Assembly: GCF_006539945.1 (NCBI RefSeq)
Contig: NZ_BJNZ01000010.1
Location: 62,001 to 126,000 of the forward strand
Origin: Cellulosimicrobium cellulans
GTDB lineage: Bacteria > Actinomycetota > Actinomycetes > Actinomycetales > Cellulomonadaceae
Length of the DNA stretch: 64,000 bases
Direction of reading: 5' to 3'
The translations under genes were made by a program, and so were the position numbers. Positions within the stretch are counted from its first letter, which is position 1, and each line of letters begins with the position of its first letter. Of the stretch, positions 51,991 to 61,708 are shown one piece after another. The notes below the pieces were generated by a model, which was not told the origin of the DNA, ran no database searches, and saw nothing but the letters and a program-made list of their open reading frames with translations.

Positions 51991-53436
51991 ATGAGCCGCA
52001 CCGCCCCTGTACCCGACGCCGACGCCGCCCGCCCGCCCGGGACCGGACGGTCCGCCCCGTTCGTCGCGGCGCTCGCGACCGCCGCGGTCCTCGCCACGTG
52101 CGGCGCGGTCGCGACCGCCGCCGCACGGTCCGCGACCGCCGCCGAGGCGGACGCGCCGCCGGGCATCCACGTCGCGGACGGCCGGGTCGTCGAGGCCGAC
52201 GGCACGGACCTCGTGCTGCGCGGCGTCAACCACGCGCACACCTGGTACGCCCACGAGACGGGCTCCTTCGCCGACATCAAGGCCGCGGGCGCGAACTCCG
52301 TGCGTGTCGTGCTCTCGAGCGGCGACCGATGGACGCGGAACTCCCCCGAGGACGTCGCGGCGGTCGTCGACCTGTGCGAGGAGAACCGCCTCGTGTGCGT
52401 CCTCGAGGTGCACGACACGACGGGGTACGGCGAGCCGCAGCACGCGCCGGGAGCGGTGTCGCTGGACCGGGCCGTCGACTACTGGGAGGACCTGTACCCG
52501 ACGCTCGCGGGCACCGAGGACTTCGTCCTCGTCAACATCGGCAACGAGCCGTACGGCAACGACGAGACCACCAACGCGACGTGGGCCGCGGACACGTCGG
52601 CGGCGATCCAGCGCCTGCGCACGATCGGGTACGAGCACGCGGTCGTCGTCGACGCCCCGAACTGGGGCCAGGACTGGAAGCGGACGCAGTACGACCAGGC
52701 CGGGCAGGTCTTCGCCGCCGACCCGGACGCCAACACGATCTTCTCCGTCCACATGTACGGCGTGTACGCGCAGGCGGCGACGGTCACGGGCTACCTCGAG
52801 CACTTCGTCGCCGAGGGCCTGCCGCTGATCGTCGGGGAGTTCGGGAACACGCACTCGGACGGCGACGTCGACGAGGACGCGATCCTCGCCGAGTCGCGGC
52901 GCCTCGGGATCGGTTGGCTCGGCTGGTCGTGGAGCGGCAACGGTGGCGGAGTCGAGTACCTCGACCTGGTCCAGGGCTTCGACCCCGCGCGCCCGAGCGC
53001 GTGGGGCACGCGCCTGATCGACGGGCCGGACGGTCTGCGCGAGACCGCGGTCGAGGCGTCATGGTTCGGCGGCGACGGACCGGTGGACCCGCCGGACCCC
53101 ACCGACCCGCCCGACCCGACCGACCCGCCGGACGACGCGGCGTGCTCCGCGACCGTCCGGGTCGCGAACGCCTGGCCCGGCGGGTGGCAGGGCGAGCTCG
53201 TCGTCACGGCGGGGGACGCCGCGGTCACGGGCTGGACGGCGACGTTCGCGCTGCCGTCGGGCACAGCCGTCGCGCAGCTCTGGGGCGGCGTGCACGGCAC
53301 GACCGCCTCGGGCGTGCAGGTGACGAACGCTGCGTGGAACGGCGCCCTCGCCGCGGGCGGCACGGCGACCGTCGGGTTCATCGCGACGGGCGCCGCCCCG
53401 ACCACCGCCACCACGGCGGGCTGCACCGCTCCCTGA
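51991..53436 (+). CDS. Secreted GH5 (subfamily 8-like) beta-mannanase with CBM2, 481 aa
   Basis: Extracellular endo-beta-1,4-mannanase (or related GH5 glucanase). Signal peptide: a long n-region, then FVAALATAAVLATCGAVATA, cleavage near residue 50 (TAAEA). Catalytic barrel (about 55-350): LRGVNHAHTWYAHE, acid/base Glu in VNIGNEPYGN, HMYGVYAQ, and nucleophile Glu in LIVGEFGNTHSDGD; the RGVNHAHTWY start suits GH5_8 mannanases. A Pro-Asp-Thr linker (PPDPTDPPDPTDPP) joins a C-terminal CBM2 (CSATVRVANAWPGGWQGEL ... AGCTAP) with its terminal disulfide pair and surface tryptophans, which binds cellulose. ACGAGGT precedes the ATG. Confidence 0.92.
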   Translation: MSRTAPVPDADAARPPGTGRSAPFVAALATAAVLATCGAVATAAARSATAAEADAPPGIHVADGRVVEADGTDLVLRGVNHAHTWYAHETGSFADIKAAGANSVRVVLSSGDRWTRNSPEDVAAVVDLCEENRLVCVLEVHDTTGYGEPQHAPGAVSLDRAVDYWEDLYPTLAGTEDFVLVNIGNEPYGNDETTNATWAADTSAAIQRLRTIGYEHAVVVDAPNWGQDWKRTQYDQAGQVFAADPDANTIFSVHMYGVYAQAATVTGYLEHFVAEGLPLIVGEFGNTHSDGDVDEDAILAESRRLGIGWLGWSWSGNGGGVEYLDLVQGFDPARPSAWGTRLIDGPDGLRETAVEASWFGGDGPVDPPDPTDPPDPTDPPDDAACSATVRVANAWPGGWQGELVVTAGDAAVTGWTATFALPSGTAVAQLWGGVHGTTASGVQVTNAAWNGALAAGGTATVGFIATGAAPTTATTAGCTAP

Positions 53437-53451
53437 GCCCGCACGCCGGAC

Positions 53452-53495
53452 GCGGGACCGGCGACCGGACCGCCCGGGTCCGGTCGCCGTCCCGC
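53452..53495 (+). terminator. Terminator after mannanase gene
   Basis: GCGGGACCGGCGACCGGACC (53452-53471) pairs with GGTCCGGTCGCCGTCCCGC (53477-53495) with one bulged C and a 5-nt loop, 15 nt past the stop. Confidence 0.8.
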
Positions 53496-53551
53496 GCCGC
53501 GCGGTCGATATGTCCGTGCCGGGCGTCCCGCGGACGGCGTAGCGTCGAGAC

Positions 53552-54490
53552 GTGCCACCCGTTCCCGCGGCCGACGGTCGCGCCCTCCTCGTCGAGCAGC
53601 TCGACCTGCGCAGCGACTGCGCGCGCTGCACCGGCCTGTGCTGCGTGGGGCTGCACCTCGTGCGCTCCGCCGACTTCGCGATCGACAAGCCCGCGGGCAC
53701 CCCGTGCCCGAACCTGCGCTCCGACTTCGGCTGCGGCATCCACGCGCAGCTGCGCGAGTCCGGGTTCCCGGGCTGCGTCGCCTACGACTGTCTGGGTGCG
53801 GGCCAGCGCGTGACGGCGGCCGTCCGGTCCGCGCACGGCGGCGCCACGTGGCGCGACGACCCGGCCGCAGCGCGCGACGCGTTCGCCGCGCTCCCCGTCG
53901 TCACCCAGCTCCACGAGCTGCTCTGGTACCTCACCGAGGTGCTCGCGCTGCCCGCGGCGGCGCCCGTGCACGACGACGCCCGGCAGGCCCTCGACCGGAC
54001 CGCACCCCTTGCGGACCTCGCCCCGGCCGCCCTGCTCGCGCTCGACGTCGGCGCCGTCCGCCGCGACGTCGGGCCGCTCGTCGACCGCGCGAGCGTGCTC
54101 GTGCGCGACTCCGCCCGGCGCGCCGCGACGCGCCGGCTTCCCCGTCGGGGAGCGGCGGACGCCGGACCGCGGTCCGCAGGCGGCCGAGGACCCGCCGCGG
54201 GCCACGACCGGCGGAAGCCGGGGCACGCCGTCGAGCACCGGGTGCCGGACGGCGGTGTGCGGCGCCGCCTGCGACCCGGCGCGGACCTCGTCGGTGCCGA
54301 CCTGCGCGGGCTCGACCTCACCGGGTCCGACCTCCGGGGCGCGCTGCTGCTCGGCGCCGACCTGCGCGGCGCCCGGCTCGACGCCGTCGACCTCCTCGGT
54401 GCGGACCTGCGCGGTGCCGACGCGCGCGGTGCGGACCTCTCGCGTGCGCTCTTCCTCACCCCGGCGCAGGCAGCCGCGGTCCGCCGCTGA
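53552..54490 (+). CDS. Cysteine-cluster plus pentapeptide-repeat protein, 312 aa
   Basis: Two-part protein of unknown function. The N-terminal half has a dense cysteine pattern (CARCTGLCCVGLHLV, CPNLRSDFGCGIHAQL, GCVAYDCLGAGQ), resembling YkgJ-type putative zinc/iron-binding clusters. Residues 105-190 are helical. The C-terminal half contains about nine pentapeptide repeats of the A(D/N)LxG kind (LVGADLRGLDLTGSDLRGAL ... GADARGADLSRALF), forming a right-handed quadrilateral helix. The Arg/Gly-rich joint at about residues 190-235 has weaker codon bias. TAGCGT lies 6 nt before the GTG, a leaderless arrangement. Pentapeptide proteins can mimic DNA; no role is evident here. Confidence 0.85.
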   Translation: MPPVPAADGRALLVEQLDLRSDCARCTGLCCVGLHLVRSADFAIDKPAGTPCPNLRSDFGCGIHAQLRESGFPGCVAYDCLGAGQRVTAAVRSAHGGATWRDDPAAARDAFAALPVVTQLHELLWYLTEVLALPAAAPVHDDARQALDRTAPLADLAPAALLALDVGAVRRDVGPLVDRASVLVRDSARRAATRRLPRRGAADAGPRSAGGRGPAAGHDRRKPGHAVEHRVPDGGVRRRLRPGADLVGADLRGLDLTGSDLRGALLLGADLRGARLDAVDLLGADLRGADARGADLSRALFLTPAQAAAVRR

Positions 54491-54504
54491 CAGGGCACCA
54501 CGCG

Positions 54505-54568
54505 AGGTCGGCACTCACAGCCGAGATCGGCAGCCACGACGACCGATCTCGGCCGGGAGTGCCGACCT
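54505..54568. terminator. Long inverted repeat between convergent genes
   Basis: Arms of 26 nt (54505-54530 and 54543-54568) match except at two positions, with a 12-nt loop; the stem contains AGGTCGGCACTC and GCCGAGATCGG. Located between the pentapeptide gene and the MFS gene, which converge. Likely bidirectional terminator. Confidence 0.8.
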
Positions 54569-54582
54569 GGGCGGGACCGACC

Positions 54583-55941
54583 TCAGCGCAGCGTGGCCCG
54601 CCGCGCCAGCGGCGCCGCCACCACCGCGCACACGACGACGAGGGCCGCCGCGCCCCACGCGAGCGCGCCGTACGACGAGAAGCCGATGATCGCCCCGGCG
54701 AGGATGCCGCCGACCGCGCCGCCCGAGTTCATCGCGAGGTCGGAGAGGCCCTGGACGGACGTGCGTGACGGACCGGGCGTGGCGTCGACGAGCAGCGCCG
54801 ACCCGGCGACGAGCCCGCACGACCACCCGAGCCCGAGCAGCACGAGGCCGACCGTCAGCCGCGCGGAGTCCTCGCCCGGCGCACCCGCCACCACGACGGC
54901 CGCCGCGAGGAGCAGCGCACCCCCGACGTAGAGCACGCGCGCGTGCCCGACCCGGTCCGCGAGCCAGCCCACCACCGGGCTGAGCGCGTACATGCCCGCG
55001 ATGTGCGCGCTGATGACGAGGCCGACGACCTGGAGCGTCGCGCCGCCGTGGTTCATGTGGACGGGGGTCATGGACATGAGCCCGACCATGACGAGGTGGC
55101 TGAGGACGATCGCGCCGAGGGCGAGTCGCGCCGTCGGGCTGGCAGACACGACGGCCCACCCCGCGCGCAGCCCGTCGCGCCACGACGACCCCTTGCCGTC
55201 GCCCGGTCCGGAACCCGGCACGGTGCCCCCCTCATCGGTCGTCGTGCGCGACGCGAGCAGCGGGTCCGGCCGCAGCCACACCGCGACGACGGCCGCCGCC
55301 AGCGCGAACGCGACCGCCGCGAGGAGGAACGGCGCCGCGCTCGGCGCGGTCGAGCCCTGCTGCGCGTGCGCGTCGCCGAGGCGCAGGCCGGGGCCGGCGA
55401 CGCGGTCCGCGAGCCCGGCGAGCGTGGGCCCGACGACGGAACCGACCGTCGTCGCCCACACGACCACCGACAGGTCGCGCGCCCGCCGCTGGGGCGTCGC
55501 GAGGTCGGTCGCGGCGAACCGGGACGCGAGCCCGGCGGCCGTGCCCGACCCGAACAGCAGCATCGCCACGACGAGCAGGGGCCACGCGCCGACGAGCACG
55601 GCGACCGTCGCGAGGACCGCGCCGCCGGTCGCGACGCCGAAGCCGAGGAGCAGGGACGGCCGCCGCCCGCGCTGCCCGGCGACGTGCGCGAGCGGCAGCG
55701 CGACGAGCGCGGCGCCGACGACCCCCGACGTCGAGGTGAGCCCCGCGATCGCGTCGGACCCCGAGAGCGCGGACGCGACGAGCGGGGCGACCGCGATCCC
55801 GCTCGCGACGCCGACCCCCGAGAGCACCTGCGTCGCGACGAGCGTCGTGAGGGTGCGGCGCTGCGTCGGGAGGGCGGGGTCGTCGGGCGCGGACGCGGGG
55901 CGCACGGACGACGGGTCGGGGACGGGCGGTTCGGTGCTCAC
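54583..55941 (-). CDS. MFS transporter, 452 aa
   Basis: Major facilitator with about 12 helices. Begins with a hydrophilic 28-residue N-terminus and first helix LTTLVATQVLSGVGVASGIAV; the loop 2-3 motif appears as VAGQRGRRPSLLLGFG; a hydrophilic central loop lies around residues 225-250. The pattern resembles drug or small-molecule exporters; substrate unknown. GTG start, with TACCGT on the minus strand exactly 6 nt upstream, so probably leaderless. Follows, in the same direction, the flavoprotein gene with a 40-nt gap but has its own -10. Confidence 0.9.
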   Translation of the reverse strand: MSTEPPVPDPSSVRPASAPDDPALPTQRRTLTTLVATQVLSGVGVASGIAVAPLVASALSGSDAIAGLTSTSGVVGAALVALPLAHVAGQRGRRPSLLLGFGVATGGAVLATVAVLVGAWPLLVVAMLLFGSGTAAGLASRFAATDLATPQRRARDLSVVVWATTVGSVVGPTLAGLADRVAGPGLRLGDAHAQQGSTAPSAAPFLLAAVAFALAAAVVAVWLRPDPLLASRTTTDEGGTVPGSGPGDGKGSSWRDGLRAGWAVVSASPTARLALGAIVLSHLVMVGLMSMTPVHMNHGGATLQVVGLVISAHIAGMYALSPVVGWLADRVGHARVLYVGGALLLAAAVVVAGAPGEDSARLTVGLVLLGLGWSCGLVAGSALLVDATPGPSRTSVQGLSDLAMNSGGAVGGILAGAIIGFSSYGALAWGAAALVVVCAVVAAPLARRATLR

Positions 55942-55980
55942 CGGTGCACGGTAGGCCGCGGCGGGCGTCCTGACGAGGGC

Positions 55981-57138
55981 TTACACCGCCACCGCGAGGC
56001 GAGATCCTGCCGCGTCTCCGGGTACCCGGCTCGCCCGCAGGACGCGCAGCACTCCCCGCGCGGCCTCGCGACCGGCCCGGTTCGCGCCGATCGTCGACGC
56101 GCTCGGCCCGTACCCGACGAGCTGGACCCGCCGGTCGCGGGCCGCCGTCGTGCCGTCGAGGACGATCCCGCCGCCGGGCTCGCGCAGGGCGAGCGGCGCG
56201 AGGTGGTCGAGCGCGGCGCGGAACCCGGTGGCCCAGAGGACGACGTCGGCAGGCTGGAAGAGCAGGCCGTCGTCGTTCGCCCCCGCGGCCCACTCGACGC
56301 CCGACGGCGTCACCCGCTCGAACATCGGCCGGCGGCGCAGCACGCCGCTCGCGATCCCGGCGCGGTAGCGCGGCGAGAGCGGCAGCCCCGTGACCGAGAC
56401 CACGCTCCCCGGCGGGAGGCCCGCGGACGTCCGCTCGGCGACCCGCGCGACCGCGGCGCGCCCGAGCTCGGGCGAGAACTCCTCCTCGACCCAGACGGGC
56501 TCGCGGCGCGTGACCCACGTGGTGCCGGACGCGTGCGGGGCGATCTGGAGCAGGAGCTGCGTCGCGGACGCCCCGCCGCCCACGACGACGACGTGCTGCC
56601 CCGCGAAGTCCTCGGCGGCGCGGAAGTCGTGCGTGTGGAGCTGGCGGCCGCGGAACGTCTCCATCCCCGGGTAGCGGGGCCAGAACGGCCGGGTCCACGT
56701 GCCCGTCGCGTTGACGAGGGTGCGCGTGCGCACGGTGAGCCGTCGGGCGTCCGGCCCGGCGCCGACCGTCGCGCGCACGCGCAGCAGGGCCGGGTCGTCG
56801 GGGTCCTGGGCCACGTCGTCGACCGTGACCGGGCGCACGACGCGCAGGCCGTTCTCGCGCTCGTACGCGGCGTAGTAGCGCGGCACGGCGACGTTGGCGC
56901 GCTCCGCGGGGTCCCCGGCCGGCAGGGGGACGCCCGGGAGGTCGTGCACGGCGTGCGTCTCGGCCATCGTCAGCGAGTCCCAGCGGTCCTGCCACGCCCC
57001 GCCGGGGCCGCGACCGCCGTCGAGCACGAGCGGGTCCAGCCCGGCACGGCGCAGGTGGTAGGCCGCGGACAGCCCCGCCTGTCCGGCACCGACGACCACG
57101 ACGTCCACCGTCTCCCGCGCGTCCGTCACCTCGCTCAC
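55981..57138 (-). CDS. FAD/NADPH-dependent flavoprotein monooxygenase-like, 385 aa
   Basis: Flavin-containing monooxygenase/CzcO-like oxidoreductase. FAD-binding Rossmann motif DVVVVGAGQAGLSAAYHLRR at residues about 10-30, then GGRGPGGAWQDRWDSL; the NADPH-binding motif HVVVVGGGASATQLLLQI is at about 180-200, and the conserved late VVLWATGFR plus LVGYGPSASTIGANRAG complete the fold. Such enzymes oxidise N- or S-containing or ketone substrates; the substrate here is unknown. GTG start at 57138 chosen just before the Rossmann fold. Divergent from mshD across a 55-nt near-perfect inverted repeat. Confidence 0.9.
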   Translation of the reverse strand: MSEVTDARETVDVVVVGAGQAGLSAAYHLRRAGLDPLVLDGGRGPGGAWQDRWDSLTMAETHAVHDLPGVPLPAGDPAERANVAVPRYYAAYERENGLRVVRPVTVDDVAQDPDDPALLRVRATVGAGPDARRLTVRTRTLVNATGTWTRPFWPRYPGMETFRGRQLHTHDFRAAEDFAGQHVVVVGGGASATQLLLQIAPHASGTTWVTRREPVWVEEEFSPELGRAAVARVAERTSAGLPPGSVVSVTGLPLSPRYRAGIASGVLRRRPMFERVTPSGVEWAAGANDDGLLFQPADVVLWATGFRAALDHLAPLALREPGGGIVLDGTTAARDRRVQLVGYGPSASTIGANRAGREAARGVLRVLRASRVPGDAAGSRLAVAV

Positions 57139-57193
57139 GACCGCCTCAACGACCCCGGCCCGCCGAACCTTCCCGGGGCATCCGACACTGTGC

Positions 57194-57248
57194 CGAACAC
57201 GACATGGGGGTCGCTCTGGGCACGTCGACGACCCCCATGTCGTGCTCG
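57194..57248. repeat. 55-nt inverted repeat in a divergent promoter region
   Basis: Arms 57194-57213 and 57229-57248 are complementary over 20 nt with one mismatch (core ACGACATGGGGGTCG) and enclose a 15-nt loop CTCTGGGCACGTCGA. Same arm and loop length as the 3480-3534 element, and the loop shares TCYGGGCAC. It lies between divergent genes, so it cannot be an ordinary terminator for both; operator, attenuator or dispersed repeat are possible. Confidence 0.8.
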
Positions 57249-57309
57249 ACGGCGGGTGGTGTCGTTCTCGCGGACGGGCGGGAGCGGTCTGCGGGGGCAA
57301 GATGGACCG

Positions 57310-58329
57310 GTGGAGACCGCGATCCTCTGGCACACCGGCCCGCTCATCGACGACGTCGAGATCGCGCAGGTCCACGATCTCGCCGCCGCCGCCGAGCGCG
57401 AGGACGGCGTCGCCGCCCTCTCGGAGCAGCCGCTGCTCAACCTGCGCGCGGCGACGGACGACGTCGTGCACCTCCTCACGTGGCGCGCGGGCGAGCTCGC
57501 GGGGTACGCCCAGGTGGACAAGCGCGGCGAGGCGCCGAGCGCCGAGCTCGTGGTCCGCCCCGAGCACCGGCGGCACGGGCTCGGGTTCCACCTGCTCGGC
57601 AGCGCGGCCGACCGCGCGGCCGAGCCCCGCCCGAGCGACCCCGACCACGACGGGCAGCCGCACCCCGGCGCGGAGACCGACGGCGAGCCCGCCCGGACGC
57701 CGCGCCCGCCGCTGCGCGTCTGGGCCCACGGCGATCTCCCCGCGGCCCGCGGCCTCGCCGCGAGGGCCGGGTACGAGGTCGTGCGCGAGCTGCTCGTCCT
57801 CGAGCGGCCGCTCGGCGGCACGGGGGCGCACCCGCGTCCCGAGATCCCCGCGGGCCTGCGGCTGCGCGCGTTCGTGCCGGGGGACGACGACGACGCGTGG
57901 GTCGGGGCCAACGCGGCAGCGTTCGCGCACCACCCGGAGCAGGGCCGGCTCGCGGTCGACGACCTGCGCGCGCGCATGCGCGAGGACTGGTTCGACGCCG
58001 CGGGCCTCCTGCTCCTGGAGCGCACCCCGACTCCCGGTTCCGGGACGCCGGAGCTCGTCGGGTTCGTGTGGACCAAGATCCCGACCGGCCAGCCCGACGA
58101 CGCGCGCGAGGGCGAGATCTACGTCGTCGGCGTGGTCCCGACCGCCCAGGGCGAGGGGCTCGGCCGGCTGCTGACCGCCGTCGGGCTCGCGCACCTCGCC
58201 GAGCGGGGCGCGACCACCGCGGTGCTGTACGTCGACGGCGACAACGTGCCCGCCGTGCGCACGTACGAGCGCGCCGGCTTCACGCGCCGCGCGGTGCACG
58301 TGCAGTACGCACGGCCGAGCGCTCGGTGA
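57310..58329 (+). CDS. mshD: Mycothiol synthase, 339 aa
   Basis: Acetylates Cys-GlcN-Ins with acetyl-CoA, the last step of mycothiol synthesis. Two GNAT domains are present: an N-terminal one ([13 protein letters not shown] ... [18 protein letters not shown]) and an active C-terminal one ([10 protein letters not shown] ... [20 protein letters not shown], then [20 protein letters not shown]). The ending [18 protein letters not shown] is diagnostic of MshD. Slightly longer than usual owing to a His/Pro-rich insert near residues 110-135. CAAGAT lies 6 nt before the GTG (leaderless pattern). Marks the organism as an actinomycete. Confidence 0.94.
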   Translation: METAILWHTGPLIDDVEIAQVHDLAAAAEREDGVAALSEQPLLNLRAATDDVVHLLTWRAGELAGYAQVDKRGEAPSAELVVRPEHRRHGLGFHLLGSAADRAAEPRPSDPDHDGQPHPGAETDGEPARTPRPPLRVWAHGDLPAARGLAARAGYEVVRELLVLERPLGGTGAHPRPEIPAGLRLRAFVPGDDDDAWVGANAAAFAHHPEQGRLAVDDLRARMREDWFDAAGLLLLERTPTPGSGTPELVGFVWTKIPTGQPDDAREGEIYVVGVVPTAQGEGLGRLLTAVGLAHLAERGATTAVLYVDGDNVPAVRTYERAGFTRRAVHVQYARPSAR

Positions 58330-58333
58330 CCCG

Positions 58334-58350
58334 TGTCACGCACCGTTCAC
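58334..58350 (+). promoter_or_regulatory. PHO-box-like direct repeat before ppk
   Basis: TGTCAC (58334-58339) and GTTCAC (58345-58350) are spaced 11 nt start to start, the geometry of PhoP-binding direct repeats in streptomycetes (GTTCACC units). It is 23 bp before the ppk start. A dyad CACCA-AC-TGGTG (58348-58359) overlaps its end, and CACCAT 6 nt before the ATG may be the -10. Confidence 0.55.
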
Positions 58351-58372
58351 CAACTGGTGCCACCATGAACCC

Positions 58373-60637
58373 ATGACCGACACGTCCACGCAGCGCACGC
58401 TCGACCCGGACCTCGCGGCGCACATCGCCGAGCACATCGCGGAGGAACCCGAGATCGAGCCGGTGGGCGCGGAGCTCGGCCTCGGTCCGCTGCCCGACGA
58501 CCGGTTCGCCGATCGCGAGCTGAGCTGGCTCGCGTTCAACCAGCGGGTGCTCGAGCTCGCGGAGGACCCGAGCCAGCCGCTCCTCGAGCGTGTCCGGTTC
58601 CTCGCGATCTTCGCGTCCAACCTGGACGAGTTCTTCATGGTCCGGGTCGCCGGCCTCAAGCGCCGCATGGCGACCGGCATCGCGGTCACCGCCGCGTCCG
58701 GGCTCTCGCCCCGCCAGGTGCTCGACGCGATCAGCGAGCGCGCGCACGACCTCATGGCGCGCCACGCGCGCGTGTTCGCCGACGACGTGCAGCCGGCGCT
58801 CGCCGCCGAGGGCATCACGCTCGTCCACTGGGACGAGCTCGAGACGCGCGAGCAGGAGCGCCTGCACAAGTTCTTCCGCAAGCAGATCTTCCCGGTGCTC
58901 ACGCCGCTCGCCGTCGACCCGGCGCACCCCTTCCCCTACATCTCGGGGCTGTCGCTCAACCTCGCCGTCGTGGTGGCGAACCCGACCACGGGCAAGGAGC
59001 ACTTCGCGCGCGTCAAGGTGCCGCCGCTCCTGCCGCGGTTCATCGCCGTGGACGCGCGGGGCCGCCCGAGCGCGCCGACCTCGCAGACCGCCGCCCCGGA
59101 CCGAGGACCGACGTCGTTCGTGCCGATCGAGGAGGTCATCGCCCAGCACCTCGACCACCTGTTCCCCGGCATGGAGGTGCGCGAGCACCACCTGTTCCGC
59201 GTCACGCGCAACGAGGACGTGGAGGTCGAGGAGGACGACGCCGAGAACCTGCTCCAGGCCATGGAGAAGGAGCTCCTGCGTCGGCGGTTCGGCCCGCCCG
59301 TCCGGCTCGAGCTCACGCCCGGGATCAGCCCGCGCATCCGCGCGCTGCTCGTGCGCGAGCTCGGCGTCGTCGAGGAGGAGGTCTACGAGATCCCCGAGCC
59401 GCTCGACCTCACGGGGCTCAACCTCATCGCCGACCTCGACCGCGCGGACCTGCACTTCCCGCCGTTCGTCCCGACGACGCACCGCCTCCTCGCCGAGGTC
59501 GAGAGCGCGTCGCCCACGGACGTGTTCGCCGCGATCCGCGAGCGCGACGTCCTGCTGCACCACCCGTACGACTCGTTCTCGACGTCGGTCCAGACGTTCC
59601 TCGAGCAGGCGGCCGCCGACCCCGCGGTGCTCGCGATCAAGCAGACCCTGTACCGGACGTCGGGCGACTCGCCGATCGTCGACGCGCTCATCGACGCCGC
59701 CGAGGCGGGCAAGCAGGTGCTCGCGCTCGTCGAGATCAAGGCACGGTTCGACGAGCAGGCCAACATCTCCTGGGCGCGCAAGCTCGAGCAGGCGGGCGTG
59801 CACGTCGTGTACGGGATCGTCGGGCTCAAGACGCACTGCAAGCTGTCCCTCGTCGTGCGCCAGGAGTCGGACGGCCTGCGGCGCTACTGCCACGTCGGCA
59901 CGGGCAACTACCACCCCAAGACCGCGCGCCTGTACACCGACCACGGCCTGCTCACGTGCGACCCCGACGTCGGCCAGGACCTCACGCGCCTGTTCAACCA
60001 GCTCTCCGGGTACGCGCCCCAGTCGCGGTTCCACCGCCTGCTCGTCGCGCCGCGCACCGTCCGCTCGGGGCTCGTCGAGCGCATCGACCGCGAGGCCGCC
60101 GCGGCGCAGGCCGGGCACGAGGCGTGGGTGAAGATCAAGGTCAACTCCGTCGTCGACGAGACGACGCTCGACGCGCTCTACCGCGCGTCGCAGGCGGGCG
60201 TGAAGATCGACCTCGTCGTGCGCGGCATCTGCGCCGTCCGCCCGGGCGTGCCCGGGCTCAGCGAGAACATCCGCGTGCGCTCGATCCTCGGCCGCTTCCT
60301 CGAGCACTCGCGCATCTACGCCTTCGCCAACTCCGCGGGCCCCGCCATCGGGGAGGGGCCCGACAGCGGGCCCGAGGTGTTCATCGGCTCGGCCGACCTC
60401 ATGCACCGCAACCTCGACCGCCGCGTCGAGGCCCTCGTGCGCATCACGGACCCCGACCAGGTCATCGAGCTGCTCGACCTGCTCGACGTGTCGATGTCCG
60501 AGCGCACCGCGTCCTGGCACCTCGACGCCGACGGCACGTGGCACCGACCCGAGTCGGGCCCCGACGGCACGCCGCTCGTCGACCTCCAGGCGAGCCTCGT
60601 GCAGCGACAGCGCCGCCGGCTCGTCGGGAGGCGGTAG
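58373..60637 (+). CDS. ppk: Polyphosphate kinase, 754 aa
   Basis: Reversible synthesis of polyphosphate from ATP. The four-domain PPK1 layout is complete: N domain starting [21 protein letters not shown], head domain (about 140-330), and two phospholipase-D-like catalytic domains. Active-site parts visible: [19 protein letters not shown], the arginine-rich [16 protein letters not shown], the autophosphorylated His in [20 protein letters not shown], and the late [16 protein letters not shown] 40-residue N-terminal extension is typical of actinobacteria. mutT1 begins 3 nt after the stop, the same pair as Rv2984-Rv2985. A PHO-box-like repeat precedes it. Confidence 0.97.
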   Translation: MTDTSTQRTLDPDLAAHIAEHIAEEPEIEPVGAELGLGPLPDDRFADRELSWLAFNQRVLELAEDPSQPLLERVRFLAIFASNLDEFFMVRVAGLKRRMATGIAVTAASGLSPRQVLDAISERAHDLMARHARVFADDVQPALAAEGITLVHWDELETREQERLHKFFRKQIFPVLTPLAVDPAHPFPYISGLSLNLAVVVANPTTGKEHFARVKVPPLLPRFIAVDARGRPSAPTSQTAAPDRGPTSFVPIEEVIAQHLDHLFPGMEVREHHLFRVTRNEDVEVEEDDAENLLQAMEKELLRRRFGPPVRLELTPGISPRIRALLVRELGVVEEEVYEIPEPLDLTGLNLIADLDRADLHFPPFVPTTHRLLAEVESASPTDVFAAIRERDVLLHHPYDSFSTSVQTFLEQAAADPAVLAIKQTLYRTSGDSPIVDALIDAAEAGKQVLALVEIKARFDEQANISWARKLEQAGVHVVYGIVGLKTHCKLSLVVRQESDGLRRYCHVGTGNYHPKTARLYTDHGLLTCDPDVGQDLTRLFNQLSGYAPQSRFHRLLVAPRTVRSGLVERIDREAAAAQAGHEAWVKIKVNSVVDETTLDALYRASQAGVKIDLVVRGICAVRPGVPGLSENIRVRSILGRFLEHSRIYAFANSAGPAIGEGPDSGPEVFIGSADLMHRNLDRRVEALVRITDPDQVIELLDLLDVSMSERTASWHLDADGTWHRPESGPDGTPLVDLQASLVQRQRRRLVGRR

Positions 60638-60640
60638 CGG

Positions 60641-61678
60641 ATGGGTGTGCCCTCCCCCGCCCTGCGCAGCGGGCTGCCCCTCGTGGACGCCCTCGGCCCG
60701 ACGCACGTCTCCCACGCCCCGGTCATCGAGTCCGCCGGGGCCCTCGTGTGGCGCGTGCGCGGCGACGACCTCCAGGTGCGCCTCGTCCACCGGCCCCGCT
60801 ACGACGACTGGTCGTGGCCCAAGGGCAAGCTCGACCCCGGCGAGACCTTCCAGGCCGCGGCCGCGCGCGAGGTCGCCGAGGAGACGGGCAAGCCGGTCGT
60901 GCTGGGCGTCCCGCTGCCGGGACTGCAGTACCTCACGCCCGAGGGCCGCGTGAAACGCGTGCACTACTGGGCCGCGCGCCGGGCGTCGCAGAAGGTGGAC
61001 GCCGGCGCGCTCGCCGCGCGCGCGCCCGTCCCGCCCGTGTCACCGCAGGAGATCGACCGCGCCGCGTGGCTGTCGGCCGACGACGCCGCGCACCGGCTCA
61101 CGCGCGAGGCCGACCGCGCCCCGCTCGAGGCGCTCGTGCGCGAGCGCGAGGAGGGGCGGCTGGCGACGCACGTCGTCGTCATCGCCCGGCACGGCAAGGC
61201 CGTCGCGCGCGCGGCATGGCACGGCGACGAGCAGGACCGTCCGCTCACGCCCGCCGGCCATGCCCAGGCCGTCGCGCTCGTGCCGGTGCTCGCCGCCTAC
61301 GGGGTCGAGACGGTCGTCACGAGCCGCTGGGACCGGTGCGCCCAGACGATCGCGCCCTACGCCGGCGCGTCAGGCCTGGAGACCGTGAGCATCGACCACC
61401 TCACGGAGGCGCAGCACGAGCGCTCGCCGTCCCGTGTCGCCCGGACGGTCCGCGAGCTCCTCGAGGCCGAGCGGTCGTCGGTGCTGTGCACCCACCGGCC
61501 CGTGCTGCCCACCGTGCTCGACGTGCTCGGGCAGCACTCGCGGCGGCCCGTCGCGAACGCGCTCCCGACGCACGACCCCTTTCTCGAGCCGGGCGAGATG
61601 ATCGTCGCCCACGTGGCCCGCACGCCCAAGGGGCCTCGCGTCGTCGCGGCCGAGAAGGTCGCCCCGCCGCTGCACTGA
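60641..61678 (+). CDS. mutT1: MutT1-type Nudix hydrolase fused to histidine phosphatase, 345 aa
   Basis: Sanitation of oxidised nucleotides (8-oxo-GTP/dGTP, diadenosine polyphosphates in mycobacterial MutT1). The Nudix box is GKLDPGETFQAAAAREVAEE-TG at about residues 67-88, within WSWPKGKLD. After about residue 175 a histidine-phosphatase domain starts at HVVVIARHGKAVARA (RHG catalytic motif), with the later CTHRPVLPTVL containing the second catalytic His. Two-domain order equals Rv2985. Begins 3 nt after ppk, so co-expressed with polyphosphate synthesis. ATG start; converges on the pit gene with 30 nt between stops. Confidence 0.94.
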   Translation: MGVPSPALRSGLPLVDALGPTHVSHAPVIESAGALVWRVRGDDLQVRLVHRPRYDDWSWPKGKLDPGETFQAAAAREVAEETGKPVVLGVPLPGLQYLTPEGRVKRVHYWAARRASQKVDAGALAARAPVPPVSPQEIDRAAWLSADDAAHRLTREADRAPLEALVREREEGRLATHVVVIARHGKAVARAAWHGDEQDRPLTPAGHAQAVALVPVLAAYGVETVVTSRWDRCAQTIAPYAGASGLETVSIDHLTEAQHERSPSRVARTVRELLEAERSSVLCTHRPVLPTVLDVLGQHSRRPVANALPTHDPFLEPGEMIVAHVARTPKGPRVVAAEKVAPPLH

Positions 61679-61708
61679 CCGCCCCGGCAGCACGGACGCG
61701 CGAGCAGG

